64,000 nt of DNA, from positions 1 to 64,000 of the forward strand of contig JAQYHB010000042.1 in NCBI GenBank assembly GCA_028722305.1, written 5' to 3'. Source of the stretch: Spirochaetales bacterium (GTDB lineage Bacteria; Spirochaetota; Spirochaetia; Sphaerochaetales; Sphaerochaetaceae). Positions 56,819-64,000 of this stretch are shown here, piece after piece. Every line of letters begins with the position of its first letter. The first letter of the stretch is position 1. Under the pieces are notes generated by a model, which ran no database searches, was not told where the DNA came from, and saw only the letters and a program-made list of their open reading frames with translations. The translations under genes and the position numbers were made by a program.

Positions 56819-57907
56819 TTACCGCTTGGTGATCCAGCCGGTCTTGTACAGGTACTCCGCCGCTTCGACGCCGCCGCCGGCAGCGCCACGGAGCGTATTG
56901 TGGGATAGTCCGACGAACTTGTAGTCGAAGAGCGTATCCTCGCGAAGGCGGCCAATCGAGATGCCCATGCCCTTCTCCCAATCGACATCAAGCTTGACCT
57001 GCGGGCGGTCGTCATCATCCAGATACTGGATGAAATGCTTCGGAGCAAGAGGGAGGTCGAGTTTCTGAGGCTCGCCCTCGTAGTCACGTAGCGCCTGAAT
57101 CAGCTCTTGCTTGGTCGGTTTCTTGTGGAAGTTGACAAAAACCGTGGCGGTATGGCCGTTCAACACAGGGATACGGATGCACTGGCTGGTAATAACCAGG
57201 TCCTTGGCCAGGTCAATCTGTCCATCACGATAGGTGCCCAGCACCCTGAGCGGTTCTTTTTCTGACTTTTCTTCCTCTCCACTGATGAAGGGAATGACAT
57301 TGCCGACCATTTCCGGCCAACTCTCGAAGTTTTTGCCGGCTCCACTGATCGCCTGGTAGGTGGAAACCACCACCTGGTAAGGCTCGAACTTGCGCCAGGC
57401 AGCAAGGGCGGGGGTATAGGACTGAATCGAGCAGTTCGGCTTGACGGCGATGAAACCACGCTTCGTACCGAGTCTCTTGCGCTGGTCGTTGATCAGGGCG
57501 TAATGCTCCGGGTTGATTTCGGGAATCACCATCGGGACATCTTTCGTCCAGCGGTGAGCGCTGTTGTTGGAGACGACCGGGCACTCGCGTCGGGCATAAT
57601 CCTCTTCCAGCTTCTTGATATCGTCCTTGGGCATGTTGACCGCGCTGAAGATGAAATCGACGTCACCGACAATCTGGTCCATGTCGTCTTCCAGCTCCTT
57701 GATCCGCATGCCCTTCACATACTCCGGCATCGGCACATCAAGCTTCCACTTGTTGCCGTCCAACGCCTCGGCGTAGCTTTTGCCCGCATTCGCGCGGGAA
57801 GCCACCACTTCCGTCAGCTCAAACCAGGGATGGTTTTCCAAAAGAGTCACAAACCGTTGACCGACCATGCCTGTGGCACCGAGAATACCGACTTTCAATT
57901 TCTCCAT
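56819..57907 (-). CDS. asd: Aspartate-semialdehyde dehydrogenase, archaeal/fungal type
   Basis: A 362-residue NADP enzyme. GILGATGMVGQRF is the dinucleotide motif (residues 8-20), VSNNSAHR the phosphate site, KPNCSIQ carries the catalytic Cys and GHTATVFVNF the catalytic His segment. This pattern marks the archaeal/fungal branch rather than the proteobacterial one. It supplies aspartate semialdehyde for Lys, Met, Thr and diaminopimelate synthesis. AAGGGA precedes the ATG. Upstream lies an AAACCC-GGGTTT stem and the palindrome TTAATCGTGATTAA (57941-57954), possible control elements. Confidence 0.95.
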   Translation of the reverse strand: MEKLKVGILGATGMVGQRFVTLLENHPWFELTEVVASRANAGKSYAEALDGNKWKLDVPMPEYVKGMRIKELEDDMDQIVGDVDFIFSAVNMPKDDIKKLEEDYARRECPVVSNNSAHRWTKDVPMVIPEINPEHYALINDQRKRLGTKRGFIAVKPNCSIQSYTPALAAWRKFEPYQVVVSTYQAISGAGKNFESWPEMVGNVIPFISGEEEKSEKEPLRVLGTYRDGQIDLAKDLVITSQCIRIPVLNGHTATVFVNFHKKPTKQELIQALRDYEGEPQKLDLPLAPKHFIQYLDDDDRPQVKLDVDWEKGMGISIGRLREDTLFDYKFVGLSHNTLRGAAGGGVEAAEYLYKTGWITKR

Positions 57908-57940
57908 CGCATTTTTCCCTTTGCAACCAACAACAAATAG

Positions 57941-57954
57941 TTAATCGTGATTAA
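57941..57954. promoter_or_regulatory. Perfect palindrome upstream of asd
   Basis: TTAATCGTGATTAA, six-base arms around GT, 34 bases before the asd start. Together with the adjacent AAACCC/GGGTTT stem on the minus strand it may be an operator or leader hairpin. Confidence 0.35.
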
Positions 57955-58040
57955 ACCCCCTTATCGGGTTTCTATCAAGCCAATATGGAAAAAAAGACGA
58001 GGTATTTATTGTCAATGAAGGGAGTTCAACCGCCTTTCCT

Positions 58041-58340
58041 TCACGCGTCCCACTGAAAGTCCTTCATGAGGACATGTCCCTGCTCATTGAAGCGCACGCC
58101 TTCGGCTTCCAAACGGGAACGTTGCGCATGAAACAAGGGGGCAAGCCGGCCCGCGTGGTTGACCACACGGTGGCAAGGATAGTCCCCGTATTGTTCGGCA
58201 TATTTCAGGATGTTGCCTACCATCCGGCTGTTCTTCGGGCGCCCGACCAGACGCGCGATCTGTCCATAGGTCGCCACCCGCCCCACGGGAATCTCCCCGA
58301 CGACGGCAAGGACTTCATAGACCAGCCGGTCGTCGTTCAC
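58041..58340 (-). CDS. MGMT-type DNA-binding domain protein, single domain
   Basis: A 99-residue protein made only of the C-terminal domain of O6-alkylguanine alkyltransferases: VGEIPVGRVATYGQIARLVG (helix-turn-helix with Arg finger region) and YPCHRVVNHAGRL with the active-site Cys. Alkyltransferase-like proteins of this size often have Trp in place of Cys; here the Cys is kept, so alkyl transfer is possible. GTG start overlaps the ogt stop as GTGA. Third gene of an MBL-ogt-MGMT unit. Confidence 0.88.
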   Translation of the reverse strand: MNDDRLVYEVLAVVGEIPVGRVATYGQIARLVGRPKNSRMVGNILKYAEQYGDYPCHRVVNHAGRLAPLFHAQRSRLEAEGVRFNEQGHVLMKDFQWDA

Positions 58341-58879
58341 AAGGCAGTTCCCTTGGCAGGAATGAAGAGGCGACGGTCCTTGAGGTTAATGCCCTCCCCT
58401 TCGAGCAGGGCCACCTTGCGTTCCAGTCCCCCGGCATAGCCTGTCAGGCTCCCCGAAGAGCCGACGACACGGTGACAGGGGACAATCAGGGAGATGGGGT
58501 TGTGGCCTACCGCGTAGCCCACCGCCTGGCTGGACATGGACTCCCTCCCCAGGCGCTTCGCCACCTTTCGGGCGATTTCCCCGTAGGTGGTCGTCTGCCC
58601 GTAGGGAATCTGGAGCATGATGGCGCTGACGATGCGGGCGAACTCGCTTTCCGGCACGGCAAGAGCCGGACGGAAACCAGGGTCTTTCCCGGAAAAGTAG
58701 ATGTCCAGCCATCGTTTGGCATCTGCGAAAACAGGAAGGTCATCCCTCTCCTCCACCTCGTTTCCCAACCCATAGCGGTCATATTTCTGGCCGTCGAACC
58801 AAAGGCCTGTCAGCACCTCGCCATCGCTAGCCAAGGAAATTGCCCCAAGCGGGGACGCATACTTCGCAACATACATCAT
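58337..58879 (-). CDS. ogt: Methylated-DNA-protein-cysteine methyltransferase
   Basis: A 180-residue protein with both domains: an N-terminal ribonuclease-like part (KYASPLGAISLASDGEVLTG) and the C-terminal domain with IPYGQTTTYGEIA and the acceptor motif VPCHRVVG. It repairs O6-methylguanine by suicidal methyl transfer. The ATG at 58879 has GGAGG eight bases upstream; a GTG overlapping the previous stop has its ribosome site too close. It is followed directly by a second, one-domain relative. Confidence 0.92.
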   Translation of the reverse strand: MMYVAKYASPLGAISLASDGEVLTGLWFDGQKYDRYGLGNEVEERDDLPVFADAKRWLDIYFSGKDPGFRPALAVPESEFARIVSAIMLQIPYGQTTTYGEIARKVAKRLGRESMSSQAVGYAVGHNPISLIVPCHRVVGSSGSLTGYAGGLERKVALLEGEGINLKDRRLFIPAKGTAL

Positions 58880-58884
58880 GCCAC

Positions 58885-59520
58885 TCACCTCCGTTGCAGC
58901 AGAGGCTGCAGGGTGACGACACCTTCGGGAATGGTGTCCTTTGTGAAGGTCATCGAGCTTTCCCCACGCTCATCAATTCCTCCGAAAATCTCGCGAATCT
59001 GGGAGATGTCGGAAAGGACGTCATAATCCTGTTTTCCAGTACGGAAGTGCATCAGGATCGACAAAGGCGCGCCTACCTTCTTGATGAGTTCCTTCGCCTG
59101 CTGGGGACCGATGGTGAAGAAGCCTCCGCAGGGAACGAAAAGAACCTGGGCACGGCACAAGACTTCATACTCAGACGGAGTCGGCAACCTGCCATAGTCG
59201 CCCAGATGGGCTAGCGTGACATTGCCGCAGGTGATCAAAGTCACTTGGCTCATGCCACGCTTCTGTCCGCCCACCCCGTCGTGGGGCACCTCCATGCGGG
59301 TCACAGGGAAAGGGTCCCGGCTTCCCGTCACCTTGACCAGGTTCCTTGCGTTGTGGTCGGCGTGAGCGTGCGAGCAGTAGCAGGCGTCCACCTCGATACC
59401 CTCAGGAAGTTCCAGGCCAGGGACCGATTCACGCTGATAGGGGTCGAAAAGCACGCTCCTCCCGCGGAAGGAGACCTGGAAACAGGAATGCCCGTAATAG
59501 GTAATCGTCATCTCGTCCAT
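58885..59520 (-). CDS. MBL-fold metal-dependent hydrolase, UlaG-like
   Basis: A 211-residue hydrolase. TYYGHSCFQV starts the fold, CSHAHADHNARN is the HxHxDH metal motif, and LAHLGDYGR with MHFRTGK supplies the later ligands. It resembles UlaG/UPF0173-type enzymes that act on phosphodiesters or lactones; the substrate is unknown. GAGG stands eight bases before the ATG, TATAAT about 17 bases before it. First gene of the unit leading into ogt. Confidence 0.88.
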   Translation of the reverse strand: MDEMTITYYGHSCFQVSFRGRSVLFDPYQRESVPGLELPEGIEVDACYCSHAHADHNARNLVKVTGSRDPFPVTRMEVPHDGVGGQKRGMSQVTLITCGNVTLAHLGDYGRLPTPSEYEVLCRAQVLFVPCGGFFTIGPQQAKELIKKVGAPLSILMHFRTGKQDYDVLSDISQIREIFGGIDERGESSMTFTKDTIPEGVVTLQPLLQRR

Positions 59521-59571
59521 CGTTGCACCTCGCCCCTATTATACACCGGACGGCCGACAAGCACCTGGAGT

Positions 59572-60750
59572 TTACCGGTACTTCTCCTGATAGAGCCCGA
59601 CTCCTTTGCGTAGCCGCTCAAGGCCCTCCTCGACCACGGCCCGCGGGCAGGCGACGTTCATGCGCACAAAGCCTTCTCCCCCCTTGCCGTACTGCGGGCC
59701 GTCGCTGAGGAACAGGCCTGTCTTCTCGCGCAGGAAGGTGGCAAAGCCCTTGCCTTGGCACGGCAGCTGGCGAATGTCGATCCAGACCAGATAGGTGGCG
59801 TTTTCGGGAACCACCCTTAACGCGGGAAGGTTCTGCGCGACAAAAGAAGCCACCAGCTGCTTGTTCGTGTACAGATAGTGGCGCAAGGCGTCGAGCCACG
59901 GTCCCCCCTGGGTAAAGGCGGCTACCGCCATCTCCACCGCGAACGAGTTCGGCTCCGCCACCTCGTCGGTGTTCAGGCCGCGCCAGACCTTGTGGCGGAG
60001 ATTCTCGTTGGGGACGAAGACCGCCGCGCTGTGGATGCCGGCGACGTTGAACGCCTTGCTGGGGCTGACGCAGGTGACGCTGTTTTGCCGTGCCAGATCG
60101 CTGACGCTGGCGAACGGAACGTAGGTTGTACCCGGGTCGGTCAAATCGCAGTGGATCTCGTCGCTGACGACAGTGACCCCGTACCGGGCGCACAGTCCGG
60201 CCAGTCTTGCCAGCTCTTCCCTCGTCCAGATCTTTCCGCCGGGGTTTTGTGGATTGCAGAGCAACAACAACGTAGCCTGTGGGTCGGACAGTTTTTCCTC
60301 CAAGTCGTTCCAGTCGATCATGTATCCCTCAGCGGCCAGTTTCAGAGGGCTCTCCAGAGGAACACGGCCATTGTTCAGTATCGAGTTGAAGAAGATGTTG
60401 TAGACGGGCGTCATCACCACCACTTTCTCGGCGGGGGTCGTCAGCTTCCGGACCAGCGAGGAAATGGCGGGAACCACGCCGGTGGAGAATATCAGCCAAT
60501 CCTTCTCGATGATAAAACCATGGCGGATCTTCCACCACCCGATATAGGCGTCATACCACTCGTCCGGGACGATCGAGTACCCGAAGACCCCGTGCGCCAC
60601 CCGCTCGGCGAGCGCCTGTCGGATCTCCGGGGCAGTCCTGAAGTCCATGTCGGCCACCCACATGGGAAGCTCGCCCTCGCGCACATCCCACTTGTCGGAA
60701 TGGGAATGCCTGCGGTCGACGATCTCGTCGAAGTCGTATGGGCCCCTCAT
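59572..60750 (-). CDS. PatB/MalY-type pyridoxal phosphate aminotransferase (C-S lyase)
   Basis: A 392-residue fold-type I PLP enzyme. DKWDVREGELPMWVADMDF is the typical PatB/MalY N-terminus, NPQNPGGKIW holds the Asn and SDEIHCDL the Asp that position PLP, and SPSKAFNVAG the Schiff-base Lys. It should cleave cystathionine or other beta-C-S bonds to give homocysteine or thiols. The ATG overlaps the DUF3737 stop as ATGA, and the long frame upstream of it belongs to that gene in another frame. Confidence 0.93.
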   Translation of the reverse strand: MRGPYDFDEIVDRRHSHSDKWDVREGELPMWVADMDFRTAPEIRQALAERVAHGVFGYSIVPDEWYDAYIGWWKIRHGFIIEKDWLIFSTGVVPAISSLVRKLTTPAEKVVVMTPVYNIFFNSILNNGRVPLESPLKLAAEGYMIDWNDLEEKLSDPQATLLLLCNPQNPGGKIWTREELARLAGLCARYGVTVVSDEIHCDLTDPGTTYVPFASVSDLARQNSVTCVSPSKAFNVAGIHSAAVFVPNENLRHKVWRGLNTDEVAEPNSFAVEMAVAAFTQGGPWLDALRHYLYTNKQLVASFVAQNLPALRVVPENATYLVWIDIRQLPCQGKGFATFLREKTGLFLSDGPQYGKGGEGFVRMNVACPRAVVEEGLERLRKGVGLYQEKYR

Positions 60751-61661
60751 GCTTCTGCCTGCCTGGTCATCTGCAGGTGCTTGTGCTCGCCAGCCTCGAC
60801 CACAATCTTGGTCTTGGAGACATCGCAGTTGTCCTTCTCGATGATGGACTGTCCGATTTCCTTGGCGCGGATGGTGCCGCTGCCGGGGTTCAGGATGGAA
60901 TCGACACGGTTCGTCACCTCGACATCCATGTTCTCGCTGTACTCGAAGGCGTAGTTGGTGTTGACCAGCTTGCAGTTCACCATCTTCAGGTTTTCGATGT
61001 AGTCCAGCCCCTGGTTGCTCTCGATGGTGCAGTTCACCAAGGTCAGGTTCTTGGTATTCCAGGCAAGATACTCGCCGGAGATGTAGGAGTCGTACACGGT
61101 GACGTTCTCGCAGTTCCAGAAGCAGTCCTTGGTAATCAGCTTGCAGCCACGGAGCGTGATGTTCCTGCCGCCATCGAAGGCGTAGTTGCCATAAATCTCC
61201 AGGTTGCTGGCGGTGATGTTCTGGCTGTTCATGCCAAAATAGTCGCCACGGACCACCACATGGTCCAGGTGGATGCCATTGCACATCCAGAAGGTTTCCT
61301 GCGCATTGGGAATCGTGACGTTCTTCAGGGTGATGTCATTGCAACGGCGGAAGTTCTTCGGAGCGCCGATCATGCTGTCCTCGACCGTCATATGGTTGGT
61401 GTACCAGACCCCGCTGCGCCCCATCTCCTGCCAGACGCAGTCCTTCACATAGACGTTCTCCGAGTACCAGAGCGGGTACTTCCACTGGAACTCACAGCCG
61501 TAGAGCTTTACGTTCCGGCTTTCCTTCAGCGGCGACTCGCCGTCGTGGAACACCGTGTCGTGGATTTCCAGGTTCTCGCCACGGTACAGCGCCCGTTCCC
61601 CGCTCAGGCTCTCCTGCACGATCTTCTCGTTCGAACGTCTTGCCGGATTGAATCTCTCCAT
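60747..61661 (-). CDS. DUF3737-family beta-helix protein
   Basis: A 304-residue protein made of repeated short strands (LYRGENLEIHDTVF, NVKLYGCEFQWKYPLW, VYVKDCVWQEMG, ITLRGCKLITKDCFW), about 20-22 residues each. This is a right-handed beta-helix, as in DUF3737 proteins, some of which are named as hydrolases. There is no signal peptide. AGGAG precedes the ATG. It is the first gene of a two-gene unit with the C-S lyase, under an operator-bearing promoter. Function is unknown. Confidence 0.88.
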   Translation of the reverse strand: MERFNPARRSNEKIVQESLSGERALYRGENLEIHDTVFHDGESPLKESRNVKLYGCEFQWKYPLWYSENVYVKDCVWQEMGRSGVWYTNHMTVEDSMIGAPKNFRRCNDITLKNVTIPNAQETFWMCNGIHLDHVVVRGDYFGMNSQNITASNLEIYGNYAFDGGRNITLRGCKLITKDCFWNCENVTVYDSYISGEYLAWNTKNLTLVNCTIESNQGLDYIENLKMVNCKLVNTNYAFEYSENMDVEVTNRVDSILNPGSGTIRAKEIGQSIIEKDNCDVSKTKIVVEAGEHKHLQMTRQAEA

Positions 61662-61739
61662 ATCTGCGCTCCTCACATCGTAACTGGCAATGGTATGCCG
61701 GATCATGGGAGCAAGCCCCCAAAAGCTGCCGGCCCACGA

Positions 61740-61769
61740 AAGATAATCATTTTTGTAACATTTTACAAA
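61740..61769 (-). promoter_or_regulatory. Promoter with overlapping palindrome for DUF3737-C-S lyase
   Basis: On the minus strand TTGTAA (61763-61768), 17 bases, TATCTT (61740-61745). The perfect inverted repeat TTTGTAA-CATT-TTACAAA (61752-61769) covers the -35 box, the usual place for a repressor site. Confidence 0.55.
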
Positions 61770-61826
61770 TGGAACCTTTTGCCCTTTTGGCGTCAGGCAT
61801 GCCACCCATCCAACATACACAGAAAA

Positions 61827-61861
61827 GGGAAAGCGGGAAACAACCCCATCCCCGCTTTCCC
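61827..61861 (-). terminator. Terminator of the UvrA-like gene
   Basis: GGGAAAGCGGG (61827-61837) pairs perfectly with CCCGCTTTCCC (61851-61861) and, on the minus strand, runs into TTTTCTGTG, about 80 bases after the stop. Confidence 0.8.
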
Positions 61862-61940
61862 TGAGTTCCTTCCTTTCAGAGCCGGGTTGCAATGCTTCGT
61901 TTCCGTATCGTGCCGTCATGGCAGCCCGTTACGGGACCGG

Positions 61941-64000
61941 TCAGAGAAACCGGCCGGTCAGGCTCTCCCTGGCCCCTCGGATCTGCTCGACCGTCCCCGA
62001 CGCGACCACACGGCCGCCCTCCAGCCCGCCGCCGGGCCCCATGTCGACGATGTAGTCGGCGTTCCGGATCACATCCAGGTCATGCTCGATGACGATGACG
62101 GTGGCGCCGTAGACGATCAAGCCTTGGAACACCTCCAGCAGGGTCTCGACATCCTTGGGGTGCAGGCCGATGGTGGGCTCGTCAAAGACGAAGACCGAGT
62201 CTTCCTGTCCGCGGCCCATCTCGCTGGCCAGCTTCAGGCGCTGGGCTTCCCCGCCGGAGAGCCCAGGGGTCTCCTCTCCCAAGGTCAGGTACCCGAGTCC
62301 GAGGTCATGCAACACCTGCAGCCGTTTCTGCAACAGGGGAAGCCCCTTGCAAGAGGCAAGCACCTCGTCCACGCTCATGTTCATCAGTTGCGGCAAGCTG
62401 TACGGTTTCCCATTTTTCGGCTTCCACACCACGTCGGAGGCTTCTTTCCCATACCGGGAGCCATGGCAGTCCGGACAGGTGATGTCGACATCGGGAAGGA
62501 ACTGCACATCCAGCGAGATCTGACCAGTACCGTCGCAGGTCGGGCAACGGAGCTTTCCCGTGTTGTAGGAGAAATCGCTGTCCTTGTAGCATCGTTCCTT
62601 AGCCATTTCCGTCCTGGCGTAGACCTTGCGGAGCTCGTCGTGCACATCGGCATAGGTGGCCACCGTGGAGCGCACGTTGATGCCAATCGGCGTCGCGTCG
62701 ATCAGCTTCACCTGACGGATGCCCGGAGCAATGACGCTCTTCACGTGGGACGGCAATTTCTCGTGCTTGATGGAAGCCTCCAAGGCGGGAATCAGGCTTT
62801 CCAGCACCATGGTGGTCTTCCCGCTTCCCGAAACGCCGGTGACCACCGTCAACCGGCCTATCGGGATGTCCACTTCAAGCGGGTGGACGGTGTGGATCTG
62901 GCTGGTGGAAAGGTGGATGGTACCTTTGAGGAAAAGCTCTTCCATACGCAAAAGAGGGCGCTTCCTAGGATATGTGGCCGGCGCTTCACCGCCCCGCTCC
63001 AGTTCCCGGGCGAGATAGGGACCGATGACTGACGCAGGATTGCGGGACAGGTCCTTGACCGAGCCTTGGGCAATCACCGTGCCGCCGTTGGCTCCCGCAC
63101 CTTTGCCCATCTCGACCAGGTGGTCGCTGTGGACAAGCACCTGGGTGTCATGGTCGACCAGGACCACGGAGTTCCCGTCCTTCACCAAGTCGTCCATCAC
63201 CCCGACCAAACCCTGCAGATTAAAGGGATGTAGTCCAATCGATGGCTCATCCAGCACGTACAGCACGCCGGTAGTGCGGTTGCGCACCGCCCGGGCAAGC
63301 TGGACGCGCTGCCGTTCCCCGGTAGAGAGCGTCGAGGACGCGCGGTCGAGCGAGAGGTAGCCGAGACCAAGGTCGATCAGCCGCTTGGCTGTGTCCAAGA
63401 AGGACTCACAAATATTGCCCGCCATCGGCCTCATCTCTTCGGGCAAGGTTTCAGGTACTCCCTTGACCCAGGAAATCAGGTCCACAAGGGTCATCCGCGA
63501 TGCCTGGTCAAGACCGATGCCCCGCAGCCTCGGAGCGCGGGTAGCCTCGGACATCCGCGTGCCGTGGCAGTCAGGGCAGACGTCATCCTTCAGGAAGCGC
63601 TCCAACCGTTTCATCCCCTTGTCGTCCTTGACCTTGGCTAGGGCGTTCTCCACCGTGTAGACGGCATTGTAGTAGGTGAAATCCATTTCGGCGCTTTGCT
63701 GGGTTTTGGGATTCACGTAGATGATGTGCTTCTTCTCGGCAGGCCCGTGATAGACGATTTCCTTTTCCCTGTCGGTCAGGTCTTTGAAAGGAATGTCGGT
63801 CCTGACGCCCATTGCCCTGCAGACATCCTTCATCAGCGCCCACATCAGCGAACCCCAGACGACCACCGCCCCTTGGTCAATGGTGAGGTTCTCGTCGGGA
63901 ACCAGCGCTGTCTCGTCGACGGCATGGACCCTTCCGGTGCCGCCACAGGTCGGGCAGGCCCCCCGGGAATTATAGGCCAAGTCCTCGGCTCCCGGTCCAT
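61941..64000 (-). CDS. UvrA-like excinuclease ATPase, 5' end beyond the window
   Basis: The frame is open to the window edge (686 codons shown). It carries an ABC signature STGERQRVQLARAV with Walker B VLYVLDEPSIGLHP in the first half, then VVTGVSGSGKTTMVLES (second Walker A), the LSGGEAQRLKLASEM signature and VFVFDEPTIGLHP. Zinc-finger Cys pairs occur at CPTCGGTGR, CPDCHGTR, CPTCDGTG and CPDCHGSR. The stretch before the first CPTC reads GAEDLAYNSRG. It lacks parts of canonical UvrA and looks like the shorter UvrA2/drug-resistance class. A terminator follows. The start must be sought outside the window; a TTG at 63980 is not it. Confidence 0.9.
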   Translation of the reverse strand, partial: GPGAEDLAYNSRGACPTCGGTGRVHAVDETALVPDENLTIDQGAVVVWGSLMWALMKDVCRAMGVRTDIPFKDLTDREKEIVYHGPAEKKHIIYVNPKTQQSAEMDFTYYNAVYTVENALAKVKDDKGMKRLERFLKDDVCPDCHGTRMSEATRAPRLRGIGLDQASRMTLVDLISWVKGVPETLPEEMRPMAGNICESFLDTAKRLIDLGLGYLSLDRASSTLSTGERQRVQLARAVRNRTTGVLYVLDEPSIGLHPFNLQGLVGVMDDLVKDGNSVVLVDHDTQVLVHSDHLVEMGKGAGANGGTVIAQGSVKDLSRNPASVIGPYLARELERGGEAPATYPRKRPLLRMEELFLKGTIHLSTSQIHTVHPLEVDIPIGRLTVVTGVSGSGKTTMVLESLIPALEASIKHEKLPSHVKSVIAPGIRQVKLIDATPIGINVRSTVATYADVHDELRKVYARTEMAKERCYKDSDFSYNTGKLRCPTCDGTGQISLDVQFLPDVDITCPDCHGSRYGKEASDVVWKPKNGKPYSLPQLMNMSVDEVLASCKGLPLLQKRLQVLHDLGLGYLTLGEETPGLSGGEAQRLKLASEMGRGQEDSVFVFDEPTIGLHPKDVETLLEVFQGLIVYGATVIVIEHDLDVIRNADYIVDMGPGGGLEGGRVVASGTVEQIRGARESLTGRFL

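Noticed and set aside
59572-61284. A 570-residue fusion of the C-S lyase with an upstream domain
   Set aside because: The upstream part is DUF3737 sequence read in a wrong frame; the ATG at 60750 and the ATGA overlap mark the true start.
60738-63032. 764-codon plus-strand open frame across the C-S lyase end, DUF3737 and UvrA-like genes
   Set aside because: It crosses three well-supported genes on the other strand, and its translation shows low-complexity His/Val/Gln/Asp runs only.
1-64000. CRISPR arrays, rRNA genes, further tRNA genes and prophage
   Set aside because: No regularly spaced repeats, no rRNA-like sequence, only one cloverleaf and no phage structural or integrase genes were seen.

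Overview
The window looks like a chromosomal segment of a spirochaete related to Sphaerochaeta. This is an inference from three signs: solute-binding proteins of unrelated families share a QGSSES-type mature N-terminus, many genes feed sugars into an anaerobic, fermentative metabolism, and a spirochaete-type sodium-pumping oxaloacetate decarboxylase operon is present. Coding density is high, most genes are G/C-rich, and there is one tRNA gene, no rRNA and no CRISPR array. About 50 protein genes can be supported.

Left part (0-12.5 kb): the tail of an ISL3-type transposase, then a structured minus-strand small-RNA candidate, a minus-strand run mrp-nudix-SIMPL lipoprotein, the plus-strand oadGAB operon, a membrane-anchored hydrolase with dCMP deaminase, a fused iron-sulfur/molybdopterin hydroxylase, a ketopantoate-reductase-like gene and a convergent RNase D-like gene.

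12.5-18.8 kb is a sugar-acid island, visibly richer in A/T than its flanks: a glucarate-dehydratase-like enzyme, two ABC permeases, a binding-protein gene broken by a frameshift, two tandem GntR regulators and an L-rhamnose mutarotase. A uracil/xanthine permease and a U32 peptidase follow.

22.6-29.5 kb is an amino-sugar locus: two NagB paralogs, a LacI regulator and a TRAP transporter on the minus strand, and nagA divergently on the plus strand. A near-perfect LacI-type operator lies between two overlapping promoters. A tRNA-Ala(GGC) gene follows, then an ammonium transporter fused to its own PII domain, then the remnant of an amino-acid ABC ATPase.

32.5-39 kb holds envelope genes: three lipoproteins (one LpoB-like), an ADP-ribosylglycohydrolase-like protein, an HPt-like protein, a possible outer-membrane protein, a metallophosphoesterase and a degenerate metallo-beta-lactamase-fold protein.

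39-51.9 kb is a rhamnose locus: an AraC regulator divergent from rhaB-rhaA-rhaD, then a membrane protein, two hydrolases and an oligosaccharide-type ABC system with two paralogous binding proteins around one permease pair. A plausible reading is uptake and trimming of a rhamnose-containing glycan, then RhaA, RhaB and RhaD making DHAP and lactaldehyde.

51.9-64 kb is housekeeping and accessory: GNAT, MATE, PHP phosphatase, flavin reductase, rRNA pseudouridine synthase, DUF4177, a PNPOx-like protein, archaeal-type aspartate-semialdehyde dehydrogenase, two alkyltransferase-family proteins, an UlaG-like hydrolase, a PatB/MalY aminotransferase, DUF3737 and a UvrA-like ATPase running off the right edge.

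The two least expected signals are the structured RNA candidate near the left end and a recurrent gene-start class in which a -10-like hexamer lies 6-7 bases before the start codon with no Shine-Dalgarno sequence, which suggests leaderless mRNAs.
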